Shown in pieces: positions 15,588 to 24,235 of a stretch of 41,028 nt of DNA. Made by a program: the position numbers and the translations under genes. Numbering within the stretch: position 1 is the first letter of the stretch; every line of letters begins with the position of its first letter. The DNA lies in NCBI GenBank assembly GCA_021399405.1, contig JAAFKL010000355.1, forward strand, positions 1 to 41,028, read 5' to 3'. The notes under the pieces are model-generated. The model made no database searches, was not told the DNA's origin, and worked only from the letters and a program-made list of their open reading frames with translations. This stretch comes from Candidatus Heimdallarchaeota archaeon (GTDB lineage: Archaea; Asgardarchaeota; Heimdallarchaeia; Heimdallarchaeales; Kariarchaeaceae).

Positions 15588-16733
15588 TTACAAGCCTAAA
15601 TTTCTACTTATTACTAATCTTTGGATTTCATTTGTTCCTTCATAAATAAGTGTGGCTTGAATATCACGGTGATATCTTTCAAGTGGTAATTCTTTGGAAA
15701 ATCCCATCCCTCCATGTACTCGAATTGCCTGAGCAGTGATATCAAATGCAGCTTCAGTGGCATAAGCTTTGGCAATACTAGATTCCATTGTATGTTTCAT
15801 ACCTTGATCTTTCATCCAAGCTGCTTTTCTGGTAACAAGACGTGCAGTATCCAATTTCATTTTCATTTCTGCAATTTTGAATGAAATCCCTTGGAATTTC
15901 CCAATAGATTTACCAAATTGGTGACGCTCTTTGGCATAATCTAACGAAGCATCAAATGCTGCCTGACCAATGCCTAGTGCTTGGGAAGCTATTCCAATCC
16001 TCCCTGTATCTAAGCTTTTCAAAGCAATACCTAATCCTTCTCCCTTTGTTCCGATTCGGTTTTCTTTTGGAATATGTACATTATCAAAAAATATGGCACA
16101 GGTATGACTTCCATTCAATCCCATTTTTTTCTCTGGAGGTCCTATTGTGAATTTTCCTTCTGTAACTTTAGATTTCTCTACAACAAATGCAGATATTCCC
16201 TTTCTACCAATTGCAGGATCCTCATTTGCCATGACTAGAAATATATCTGAATGTGCAGCATTAGTAATCCAAAGTTTTTGTCCATCCAATAAATAATTAT
16301 CTCCCTCAAGCTTTGCGGTAGTTTTGATTGCAGCCGCATCACTTCCTGCACCTGGTTCTGTTAAACAAAATGCTCCTAAAGTTGAACCGTCAGCAATTTG
16401 GGGTATGTACTTTTGTTTTTGATCTTCCGATCCAGCACGTTGAATTGCTAAACCTACCATCGTCGTTACAGATGTTATCACACTTGTGGATGCACAAGCT
16501 TGAGCAATCTCTTCTAGAATTAGTGAGTAACTTAAGGTTGAAGCACCAGCACCACCATAAGTCTCGTCAATAATACTTCCCATTAATCCGAGTTCAGATA
16601 GCTCTTTGAGATTTTCTTCTGGAAACTGAGATTCGTGATCAATTTTCTCTGACCGAGGTTTGAATTTATTTTGTGCTAGATCTCTAATTGTGCTTTGAAT
16701 GATGTCTTCCTCTTCAGAAAGATTAAAGTCCAT
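15588..16733 (-). CDS. acyl-CoA dehydrogenase
   Basis: 381 residues, full length for short/medium-chain acyl-CoA dehydrogenases. The FAD and substrate signature C-L-T-E-P-G-A-G-S-D-A (about 126-136) and L-W-I-T-N-A (154-159) are present. The C-terminal Y-E-G-T-N-E-I-Q-R places catalytic base Glu365 exactly as in MCAD/SCAD. It oxidises acyl-CoA to trans-2-enoyl-CoA in fatty-acid or branched-chain amino-acid breakdown, passing electrons to ETF. No other beta-oxidation gene is adjacent; the MaoC-like hydratase at 28133 could be a later-step partner, but it is far away. The chain-length preference is not visible from sequence alone. Confidence 0.95.
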   Translation of the reverse strand: MDFNLSEEEDIIQSTIRDLAQNKFKPRSEKIDHESQFPEENLKELSELGLMGSIIDETYGGAGASTLSYSLILEEIAQACASTSVITSVTTMVGLAIQRAGSEDQKQKYIPQIADGSTLGAFCLTEPGAGSDAAAIKTTAKLEGDNYLLDGQKLWITNAAHSDIFLVMANEDPAIGRKGISAFVVEKSKVTEGKFTIGPPEKKMGLNGSHTCAIFFDNVHIPKENRIGTKGEGLGIALKSLDTGRIGIASQALGIGQAAFDASLDYAKERHQFGKSIGKFQGISFKIAEMKMKLDTARLVTRKAAWMKDQGMKHTMESSIAKAYATEAAFDITAQAIRVHGGMGFSKELPLERYHRDIQATLIYEGTNEIQRLVISRNLGL

Positions 16734-16828
16734 ATAGAGTTAGTAATTCTAGTTGTTATAGAACTAACGATTACTAAACTCAAGGATTAACAGTTTTTTA
16801 AATTAATGTTATGTAGAGAATATATTTT

Positions 16829-17566
16829 TTAATTTTGAATTTGTTGTACTAGAGGTTGTTGTTCAACAGTAAAGAATGATTCCTCAAATATATCAGTCAG
16901 TTTCAGTAATTCGCTACTTCCTGATTGCTCGATCAAATTCATTTCCAACAATTCTTGAATTACTTTGTTACCTGCGTACCTTGATGTTTCTAACATAAAA
17001 TTAAGTTGAGTAATGCTGATTCCACCAGAATGTTTACCAATTATTTCAAGTGCCTTAAACCTAGGATCATGTTTAGCTAACTTATCATAGGTGTAGAGTT
17101 TATCCTGGTATTCCTCAATTACAGTTTGAACTTCTGAAATTTCAGCCACTAATCCGTGATTCTGAGCTTTTTCCATGTCAATATACTCTTTGATAATCGC
17201 AATTAATTCATCTCTGGATTGAAGATTCGCATCTGTCTGCATTATCTGTCTGACAATTGAATCCTTATGATGTTGCTGATTATCTAGTTCTAAAATTAAC
17301 TGATTGAGATTTTTTAATCTTTGGTAAGTAAATGCTTCTTTGCTTGACATGTCAGAAACTCGTATCTCAAGATCGTTTATCTCATTCCTGAGAAATGAAA
17401 CTTGATCCATAGCTTCGTTAACAAGGTTATTTTTCATGTTTTCAGATTCTTGAATTAAATTGAATATTTGTTTGAGAATTCGTTCTCGCTCAACTGCATG
17501 ACGTTTCATCATTGCATTTCCTTTTAGGATATAGTTGATAATTTCGCTTCTTTTCTCTGAATTCAT
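16829..17566 (-). CDS. coiled-coil protein with C-terminal winged helix
   Basis: 245 residues. Residues about 15-165 are a long, nearly uninterrupted coiled coil (leucine/isoleucine heptads and many Glu/Lys/Gln). From about 167 the sequence D-P-R-F-K-A-L-E-I-I-G-K-H-S-G-G-I-S-I-T-Q-L ... G-N-K-V-I-Q-E-L-L-E-M-N-L-I-E reads as a winged helix: helix, turn, recognition helix, wing. A dimeric DNA-binding or scaffold protein is likely, perhaps a transcription factor dimerising through the coil. No exact family recognised. Divergent from the 6-phosphogluconolactonase gene across 151 bases. Confidence 0.6.
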   Translation of the reverse strand: MNSEKRSEIINYILKGNAMMKRHAVERERILKQIFNLIQESENMKNNLVNEAMDQVSFLRNEINDLEIRVSDMSSKEAFTYQRLKNLNQLILELDNQQHHKDSIVRQIMQTDANLQSRDELIAIIKEYIDMEKAQNHGLVAEISEVQTVIEEYQDKLYTYDKLAKHDPRFKALEIIGKHSGGISITQLNFMLETSRYAGNKVIQELLEMNLIEQSGSSELLKLTDIFEESFFTVEQQPLVQQIQN

Positions 17567-17717
17567 CGCAAATTAGCCTATCTAAAGATTTGTGATTACC
17601 TATATAAATACAATCCTATAACGATAATCGAACGATGGATTGCTTATAGGTGTAATATTCGTACTACACTTAAAATATGTAAAAAAACAATCTCATCACC
17701 AATAATTTGATAGGTAA

Positions 17718-18461
17718 ATGAATATCACAAAGAAATTGTTGAAGCTAAAAGTATTGGAAAATATTGATCTAATAAGCGCTGAATTGGCAAACTTAATCAT
17801 AAAACGTGTAGAGCTCTCAATTCAAAATAATAAACCATATTTCATTGCTCTTTCAGGTGGAAATACACCTAAGAGATTGTATGAAATTATGAATGAACAA
17901 CTCACTAATAGTAACCTGGAATATAACAATCATCTAGGCATTATTCAAATCGATGAACGTTGGTATGCGAAAGACAATAATCGTAGCAATCAACATATGA
18001 TTTCCAATACTTTGAAGCTAGTGGATCAATTAGAACATTACTATCCAATTCCTACCAAAGATTCATATCCTACAGCTGAAGATGCAGTTCCCGATTACGA
18101 AACTACATTAAAGCAAATAATAAGTTATTATGATATAATCAATCTAGGAATCTTCGGAATGGGTAATGACGGGCACACTGCTTCACTATTTCCAGAAGAT
18201 CCTATTCTAGAAGATCTAACCAACAATTTTGTTGTGTCTGGTTATGTTGTATCACAAAAAGAATATAGAATTTCCCTTACACCTGCATTTTTCCAACATA
18301 TAAAACAAAAAATATTTCTTATCACAGGAGCTGAGAAAGGTAGTATTTTTAGAGATGCACTAAAAACTAAGAAATCAAAAGTCTTCCCAATATTGCTTGC
18401 TATTGACAATCAAAGTTTAGTTTTCTTAGATCAAGCCGCTTATGATGCCTATAAGTCATAA
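17718..18461 (+). CDS. pgl: 6-phosphogluconolactonase
   Basis: 247 residues, typical of the bacterial/eukaryotic Pgl (DevB) family within the glucosamine-6-phosphate isomerase fold. Motifs: L-S-G-G-N-T-P (45-51), Q-I-D-E-R-W-Y (77-83), S-N-Q-H-M (90-94) and G-M-G-N-D-G-H-T-A-S-L-F-P (147-159), which contains the catalytic His and is diagnostic of the lactonase rather than the isomerase. It hydrolyses 6-phosphogluconolactone to 6-phosphogluconate in the oxidative pentose phosphate pathway. No glucose-6-phosphate or 6-phosphogluconate dehydrogenase is in this window. Its stop is 1 base from that of the convergent alkaline phosphatase gene. Confidence 0.92.
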   Translation: MNITKKLLKLKVLENIDLISAELANLIIKRVELSIQNNKPYFIALSGGNTPKRLYEIMNEQLTNSNLEYNNHLGIIQIDERWYAKDNNRSNQHMISNTLKLVDQLEHYYPIPTKDSYPTAEDAVPDYETTLKQIISYYDIINLGIFGMGNDGHTASLFPEDPILEDLTNNFVVSGYVVSQKEYRISLTPAFFQHIKQKIFLITGAEKGSIFRDALKTKKSKVFPILLAIDNQSLVFLDQAAYDAYKS

Positions 18462-18462
18462 T

Positions 18463-19890
18463 TTAATTAATAATTCTCTTTAATTTTCTTGGAATAAATA
18501 AAACAATGATCATGAGGAAGAGATTAGGGAAGGTAGAATTGTTTTGATTCGATGATTGTGATTCTGGTAAAGAACTAGATTGATTTGAAGTTGTTATTGT
18601 TGAGCTTGTGGTGAATGATAATTGGGAACTAATTGATGATATGGTCTTTGTTGGTGGTTGTGATCCTTCAATAAATACTGGACATTGTGTGGGGATCACT
18701 CCGTCTAGTGCATTTCTCATTACCCCGTAAACATTTGCATTAGAATATTCACAATCTGGATTTACCAATTGATCTGCATGTTTGCCGAATGCCATAAAGG
18801 GGACATTTTGAGAAGTATGATAAGTAGTTGACCAACTTACTTCAATCTGTTTGCTTCGTTCAATTCTTCTTTGTCGTTTCAGTTCTTCGGATTGAGATTG
18901 ATTAGTAATATTCGAATCTAGATTCAAAGTATCATCCACACTCAGTCCTCCTGTCTCATGGTCTGATGTAACGATTACCATCGTATCATTATGGTCAGCC
19001 ACCCAATCCATCACGTATTTGACTACCTTATCCAAATGAATTGTTTCCAGTGCATTCCTTGTTTGGTTACTTGGCTCGAATTCTCCATGACCTGCAAAAT
19101 CAATTAATCCACCCTCAATCATTGTAAAAAAACCATTAGGATTGTTTGCAAGTATATCTAGTGAAACATTGACCAAATCCAGAAGTCGAACATTATTTGA
19201 ATAGTCCATTTCCGCTTCATATAGTAAATTTCGAGGCTGATAGTTTCCCCACAGTTTAGAAGTATCTGCTGTATCGATATCTAACAATGCTTGTTTAGTT
19301 TGAACAATAGTATATCCCTCACCGATTAAAAGGCTATTTAGCGGAGTCCAATCTGTACCCCCACCCAATACCACTTCAATTCCACTTATTGAAATTTGAT
19401 CTGCCATTTCGAATAGATCTCCACGATCTGGTACATGCGCTGCAAATGCTGCTGGAGTCGCATCATTAAATCTCATACTCGATACTAAACCAGTTGACTT
19501 ACCTAAGGTTTCAGCATACTCGAGAATAGTTGGTACTGCAACATCATCTCTATCCACTCCAATAGCTCTTCTATGTGTTTTGACTCCTGTTGCTAACGAG
19601 GTGGCAGTAGATGCTGAATCAGGAATAATTGCTTCGGAGGATGATGTTTCTATTTCGCTTTGGATAAAATCTGTGGAATGCATAAATAATCCATTTTCAG
19701 TACCATATTCAACCAAACTAGCTAGTTTTAACTGTTCAAAACCCATACCATCTCCAATAATTAATATAACATTTTTGACTTTTAATTCTTCAGTGGGTTC
19801 AGTTTCAATCATAATTCTATTTGAAAAACCAGAGAAGATGATTGTACCAAATAGTAAAATGATTAGAATGGGTATTAAACTAGGTTTCAC
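18463..19890 (-). CDS. exported alkaline phosphatase
   Basis: 475 residues from a GTG start. An N-terminal hydrophobic segment (4-21) is a signal peptide or anchor. The alkaline phosphatase core begins I-I-G-D-G-M-G (44-50, metal Asp47) and has the phosphorylated serine in P-D-S-A-S-T-A-T (90-97, Ser92). Further metal motifs are G-G-L-I-D-F-A-G-H (about 258-266) and S-D-H-E-T-G-G. The C-terminus has a Ser/Thr/Gln-rich spacer (about 420-453), a hydrophobic stretch (456-467) and a basic tail (R-K-L-K-R). It hydrolyses phosphomonoesters outside the cell. It is divergent from the EEP nuclease gene; a minus-strand TATA box at 19911-19924 sits about 26 bases before the GTG, so the message is probably leaderless. 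Confidence 0.92.
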   Translation of the reverse strand: MKPSLIPILIILLFGTIIFSGFSNRIMIETEPTEELKVKNVILIIGDGMGFEQLKLASLVEYGTENGLFMHSTDFIQSEIETSSSEAIIPDSASTATSLATGVKTHRRAIGVDRDDVAVPTILEYAETLGKSTGLVSSMRFNDATPAAFAAHVPDRGDLFEMADQISISGIEVVLGGGTDWTPLNSLLIGEGYTIVQTKQALLDIDTADTSKLWGNYQPRNLLYEAEMDYSNNVRLLDLVNVSLDILANNPNGFFTMIEGGLIDFAGHGEFEPSNQTRNALETIHLDKVVKYVMDWVADHNDTMVIVTSDHETGGLSVDDTLNLDSNITNQSQSEELKRQRRIERSKQIEVSWSTTYHTSQNVPFMAFGKHADQLVNPDCEYSNANVYGVMRNALDGVIPTQCPVFIEGSQPPTKTISSISSQLSFTTSSTITTSNQSSSLPESQSSNQNNSTFPNLFLMIIVLFIPRKLKRIIN

Positions 19891-19910
19891 TAATCGATTT
19901 TGAAATAGAT

Positions 19911-19924
19911 CGTTTATTTATATC
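19911..19924 (-). promoter_or_regulatory. TATA box for alkaline phosphatase
   Basis: On the minus strand this reads GATATAAATAAACG, centred about 26 bases upstream of the GTG at 19890. This fits a leaderless transcript and supports the GTG start. Confidence 0.5.
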
Positions 19925-20072
19925 ATCTGCTAAACCCAATTAATTAATGATAATTATTGAAAATCCTTGTTTCACTTAGATTCCTTTATTTTGCATAAAT
20001 CATAGATAATTCTGATTTAATATTTGATTAAAATTTTAGAAATTACCTTAAGAATATCTAAGCTTCAACTAA

Positions 20073-20087
20073 TTTTTAAAAATAAAG
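20073..20087 (+). promoter_or_regulatory. TATA box for the EEP-FN3 gene
   Basis: TTTTAAAAATAAAGG is centred about 25 bases before the ATG at 20103, a leaderless arrangement. The 212-base gap between the divergent phosphatase and nuclease genes (19891-20102) otherwise shows no clear operator. Confidence 0.5.
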
Positions 20088-20102
20088 GATTTTTCAAATA
20101 TA

Positions 20103-22136
20103 ATGAAGAAATATCTGGTTTTAATACTTTCCATGACAATGTTATTTAGTTCTATCCCTTTTTGGATGGTGGGTTCAACCCAATTAGATGTTTCGCAAAA
20201 TGATACGAATCGAATTACTATTGACCAAACACATGAAAACCCTGGAGTGTTCAAGCTTGTCAACTTCAATATTATCGCTGGTGCAGGTGGTGAAGACAAC
20301 AACTGGACCGAAATTTTGATTGAAGAGAATGCAGAGGTTCTTGCTCTTGTCGAGACGGGAAGATGGAAGTTAAGTGATGGTTCATTTGATGAAGCTGTAA
20401 TTGAAATAAACTCATGGTTTCCAAATGAAAAACCCTATGACGCTGTGACATTTGAACCAGTAGGTACAACCGATGGTCAAGTCATATTTTCACGATACCC
20501 AATTATAGACAGCAATACGATTTCTTCATATCCCTTAGATGATGGAACAATGTACAAACTTAGCCATCCTCTAATCGTAGCTTTACTGAATATCGATGGG
20601 CATGAAATATATGTAGTTGCTGAACATAACAGTTGTTGTCAATTATCAGAGGTTCGTTCTGATGAACAAGAGGCGATTAACAATTATTTTGACTCGCTAG
20701 GCCCGGATGTTGCAATCATTTATACGGGCGATTTAAATAATCCTCCTCTAGAGAACAGGATCCACAATCCAGAAAAGGAACAGGATTGGGACTCTGATAA
20801 TATTGAGATGTTACTCAATAGCTCTCATCCGCAAACCACTGTTAATCATGTTTGGACTGACACTTTTAGAGTTTTAAATCCTGATTATCATCAGTATCCC
20901 GGATATACTGCAGAGGGTGCAGCAGGAGTCAATCAACCGGACAGAATTGATTATACCATGGTTAATCAGCATTTAACCCATACATTAGTGAGTGCGAAAA
21001 ATAAACTTAGAGGGTTTGATCATGGTCATGTGACTAATGTTTTCAATCTAAATCCTGATGAAGTCAATTTGAGACCTCCTTTACCACCCACAGGAATTTC
21101 AATAGATGTGGATGTTCAGAATGTACAAGCAACAATCAGCTGGGATCCTAATTTAGAAGAAGATTTTTACAAGTATCAGCTATATCGCGAAAAGTGCTTG
21201 ATTACTGAAATTCCAAAAGGCCAAAATTCGTTTCTTGATGATTATTTCTATGAAGACAATACAATCTATAATTATGAACTGAAAGCAGTAGACTGGGAGG
21301 AGAACATATCTCAACTATCGTCCATGAATTACGTAAATACTAGCAAAGGTAATTTGGATAGACCTGGTCAACCTGTCTTATCTACAAAGACAGTTTCCGG
21401 TGGTGTCTTGCTAAGTTGGACACTTGATGATACTGGTAATGCACCAATTACTCAATATGAAATGCTGAGAGCAACAATTCCGGGGTATCCGCTTAACACA
21501 GTTCGCTTTATTTCAGGACATTTAACAAATTTTACTGATACTTCAATCTCTAAACCAGGAATTAATGTGATTTATCAACTCAGAGCTTTCAGTTTAGTGG
21601 GTCGAGGTCCATCATCTGTTGTTTCTGTTGGAACATCGGGTCTTAATTCAAATTCGATCTCAACAAGTAACACATTGCCAAATAGCCAAGTCCATCGCCC
21701 AGGTGTTCAACAGGTAGTTGGGTGTCCAGACACTATTCAGACATTAGTTTATATTCCCCCTCCCTCACAGGTTACTGGACTTATTGCTAATACAGTCTCA
21801 AGTAATCAAATTGATCTTATATGGACAGGTAATACTGAGAGTAATATTGAATCATACAGTATATACAGAGAAGGGACATTGGTGGGAACATCTGTAACTA
21901 ATTCATATTCCGATTCTGATTTAACTCCTTTAACAGAATACACTTATGAAGTTTCAGCCGTCGGAGAGGATGGTCAAGAAGGTCCAAAGTCTGAGATATT
22001 GACTGTTTCTACATTAGGCGAATTAGTGATAAGTTCACAAACGAGTGATAGTAGTGATACTCCAATAATATTTATTTTTACATCAATGTTCATTTCAAAT
22101 ATTATTTTGGTTATCATTAAAAAACGTAAAACCTAA
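20103..22136 (+). CDS. exported EEP-family nuclease/phosphatase with FN3 domains
   Basis: 677 residues. Signal peptide at about 1-25. Residues 48-315 are an endonuclease/exonuclease/phosphatase domain: N-F-N-I (54-57), metal Glu84 in A-L-V-E-T, Y-T-G-D-L-N-N-P-P (207-215), D-R-I-D-Y (280-284) and the terminal D-H-G-H-V (Asp306-His307). Fibronectin type III-like modules follow at about 323-412, 418-515 and 553-645, then a membrane segment (about 652-672) and a basic end (K-K-R-K-T). It is predicted to cleave phosphodiesters (extracellular DNA/RNA or a phospholipid) at the cell surface. Paired divergently with the alkaline phosphatase, it could feed phosphomonoesters to that enzyme. The substrate cannot be told from sequence. 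Confidence 0.85.
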   Translation: MKKYLVLILSMTMLFSSIPFWMVGSTQLDVSQNDTNRITIDQTHENPGVFKLVNFNIIAGAGGEDNNWTEILIEENAEVLALVETGRWKLSDGSFDEAVIEINSWFPNEKPYDAVTFEPVGTTDGQVIFSRYPIIDSNTISSYPLDDGTMYKLSHPLIVALLNIDGHEIYVVAEHNSCCQLSEVRSDEQEAINNYFDSLGPDVAIIYTGDLNNPPLENRIHNPEKEQDWDSDNIEMLLNSSHPQTTVNHVWTDTFRVLNPDYHQYPGYTAEGAAGVNQPDRIDYTMVNQHLTHTLVSAKNKLRGFDHGHVTNVFNLNPDEVNLRPPLPPTGISIDVDVQNVQATISWDPNLEEDFYKYQLYREKCLITEIPKGQNSFLDDYFYEDNTIYNYELKAVDWEENISQLSSMNYVNTSKGNLDRPGQPVLSTKTVSGGVLLSWTLDDTGNAPITQYEMLRATIPGYPLNTVRFISGHLTNFTDTSISKPGINVIYQLRAFSLVGRGPSSVVSVGTSGLNSNSISTSNTLPNSQVHRPGVQQVVGCPDTIQTLVYIPPPSQVTGLIANTVSSNQIDLIWTGNTESNIESYSIYREGTLVGTSVTNSYSDSDLTPLTEYTYEVSAVGEDGQEGPKSEILTVSTLGELVISSQTSDSSDTPIIFIFTSMFISNIILVIIKKRKT

Positions 22137-22239
22137 TTTTCCACCCAAGTCGAACTCTCAAAATAACTACCATTTGCAGGTTTAACGTCCATTTTTTCAT
22201 AAAATAATTAGGAAAAATTGAGACAAGTTAAATTGATAC

Positions 22240-22248
22240 GATTTATTT
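22240..22248 (+). promoter_or_regulatory. TATA-like element for the SDR-LLM operon
   Basis: GATTTATTT is centred about 22 bases upstream of the ATG at 22266. The match is modest, but the spacing fits a leaderless message. Confidence 0.3.
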
Positions 22249-22265
22249 GGAATCGGCAGAGATAA

Positions 22266-23246
22266 ATGAAATATGTTGTAACAGGATCCACAGGATTAGT
22301 TGGTAGGAATTTAACTGAATATATATTAGATAATAAGGCAGACACTGATGAAGTGTTAGCTACTGGAAGAAATCCTGATATATTAAAAATTCTTAAAGGA
22401 CTGGGCGCAAATACAAAGCCATTAGATTTAACCGCTGATATATCTGAGTTTGATACACTGAATGATTATGGGGGCTCAGATGCAGTTTGGTTTCATTGTG
22501 CAGCGGCTGTGACAGGTGCTAGTGAAACTAGTTTTCGTGAGATCAATATTGGTGGTACCAAAAAATTAATTCAAAAAGCTGAAGAATTAAATATCCATAA
22601 ATTCATTCTGGTTTCTTCTATATCTGTTTATGGTCTTCACAGTAAGGATAATTCAGGATTTAGTGAAGATCAAGAATACAATCCTGGGGGAACTTATGGC
22701 GAAAGCAAACTAGAACAGGAAACGCTGATGAAATCCAGTTCGATAAAATGGCTTATATTTCGACCTCCCTATATTGGTGGTCCCAATGACAAAAATGTAC
22801 TAGTTGAATTTAGTAAGCGAATTAAGTCAGGTAAAATGCCTTTATTTTCAAAATCTGGATATCTCGGATATGTAGATGCTCGAGATCTTGCTTCAATGAT
22901 GTTCAAAGGATCTCAATCAGAATTAAGCAACGAAGCTTACAATGTACAAGGTACTGCATGTACTTTGGATGAATTTGTGGAAACTCTTGGTCGTAATCTT
23001 GACCTTGAACCACCCTATGGTAAAAAATATCCATATCGACTAGTAATGACATTGGGGTACATTAATGACTTTATTGCTAAATTACGTGGAAAATCAGGAG
23101 CTCGATCAATCTCTGCATATCGAATAAGAGCTCTCACATCGAACAGAATATTGGATACCACTAAAATTTCTAAGGATTTAGAATTTAAACCTAATTATAC
23201 AATAGATCAAAGTATCAAAGACTGGTTAAAAACCACTTCTACGTAA
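22266..23246 (+). CDS. NAD-dependent epimerase/dehydratase-type SDR
   Basis: 326 residues, extended short-chain dehydrogenase. The Rossmann glycine motif is V-T-G-S-T-G-L-V-G (5-13). The catalytic set is Ser117/118 in V-S-S-I-S-V-Y and Y-G-E-S-K at 144-148 (Tyr144, Lys148). The F-R-P-P-Y-I-G-G-P segment and the C-terminal tail with D-T-T-K-I-S-K-D-L resemble sugar-nucleotide epimerases and 3-beta-HSD-like reductases. It acts on a nucleotide sugar, sterol-like or flavonoid-like substrate; the exact substrate cannot be told. The LLM oxidoreductase starts 5 bases after its stop, so the two form an operon. Confidence 0.88.
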   Translation: MKYVVTGSTGLVGRNLTEYILDNKADTDEVLATGRNPDILKILKGLGANTKPLDLTADISEFDTLNDYGGSDAVWFHCAAAVTGASETSFREINIGGTKKLIQKAEELNIHKFILVSSISVYGLHSKDNSGFSEDQEYNPGGTYGESKLEQETLMKSSSIKWLIFRPPYIGGPNDKNVLVEFSKRIKSGKMPLFSKSGYLGYVDARDLASMMFKGSQSELSNEAYNVQGTACTLDEFVETLGRNLDLEPPYGKKYPYRLVMTLGYINDFIAKLRGKSGARSISAYRIRALTSNRILDTTKISKDLEFKPNYTIDQSIKDWLKTTST

Positions 23247-23251
23247 CAAAA

Positions 23252-24235
23252 TTGATTAAGCCTTTGATGTCAATTCTAAATATGAGTAACTCGATACACT
23301 ATGGGGTTCAAATCGAACCACAGTTTGGATATAATTTCCAACAAATTTATGATATTTGTCAATCCGCAGAACTTAATAATTTCAACACAGCTTGGTTTTC
23401 AGATCATTTTATGATGACTAAAGATTCCTCAGATTTGACTTCGTATGAGTGCTTTGCTGCTATGATGGCAGCAGCTTCAAGAACCGAAAAATTGAGAATT
23501 GGTGCTCTTGTATTTTGTAACAGTTATCGCCATCCCGCCGTTCTCGCTAAACAAATCGCCTCATTAGATCATTTCTCAAATGGTCGAATCGATTTTGGTT
23601 ATGGTTCAGGATGGAAAGAACTAGAGTACAATGCGTATGGTATTGATTACCCCAGTGCAGGAATTAGAATAAAACAACTTGCAGAAGGCATTGATGTAAT
23701 CAGAGCATTATGGAAGGATGAATATGCTAACTATTCTGGTGATTATTACAATCTAAAAAATGCCATTTCTTTTCCCAAACCTTTGCAGGACCCTGTACCA
23801 ATATGGGTAGGGACAATGGAAGCAAAACCTAAAATGTTAGAATTAGCAGCAAAACAAGCTGATGGAATCAATATCGCATGGAGCTTCGCCCCCGATGTTT
23901 ATCAAGAAAAATTACAAAGAATAGATGAATTTTGTGAGAAATATGGAAGAGATCCATCCACCCTTATGAAATCATATGGTGTTTGGACCAGGATTTACGA
24001 GTCAGATGAAGAAAAAATGAAAGCTTTCAAAGAAACAGCTGAGAAAAGAGGCTTCACACTGGAAGAAGTTGTAAACCGCTATGCAGGTAGTTTACATGGA
24101 ACTCTAGACGAAATTAAGGAAAAACTAAGAAAGTATAAAAAACTTGGAATCACACATTTTGTTTTCATGTTTCCAGGTGATCAAGAAATAAAATCAATGG
24201 AAATATTTTCCAAAGAAATTATTGGGAAAATATAA
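23252..24235 (+). CDS. LLM-class (F420/flavin-dependent) oxidoreductase
   Basis: 327 residues from a TTG; ATG codons at 23267 and 23282 (M-S-N-S-I-H-Y-G) are equally plausible and place the first barrel strand properly. Luciferase-like TIM-barrel features: A-W-F-S-D-H-F (about 46-52), R-I-G-A-L-V, R-H-P-A-V-L-A-K (about 95-102), S-N-G-R-I-D-F-G-Y-G-S-G-W-K (109-122) and P-I-W-V-G. These match the F420-binding archaeal/actinobacterial subgroup better than FMN luciferases. It transfers hydride to or from a secondary metabolite or aldehyde/alcohol. It lies in an operon with the SDR and abuts the convergent hydrolase gene without a gap. Confidence 0.88.
   Translation: MIKPLMSILNMSNSIHYGVQIEPQFGYNFQQIYDICQSAELNNFNTAWFSDHFMMTKDSSDLTSYECFAAMMAAASRTEKLRIGALVFCNSYRHPAVLAKQIASLDHFSNGRIDFGYGSGWKELEYNAYGIDYPSAGIRIKQLAEGIDVIRALWKDEYANYSGDYYNLKNAISFPKPLQDPVPIWVGTMEAKPKMLELAAKQADGINIAWSFAPDVYQEKLQRIDEFCEKYGRDPSTLMKSYGVWTRIYESDEEKMKAFKETAEKRGFTLEEVVNRYAGSLHGTLDEIKEKLRKYKKLGITHFVFMFPGDQEIKSMEIFSKEIIGKI

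Noticed and set aside
23298..23318. GGGGTTCAAATCGAACC resembles a tRNA T-arm
   Set aside because: It lies inside the LLM oxidoreductase coding sequence (G-V-Q-I-E-P), and no acceptor or anticodon stem surrounds it.
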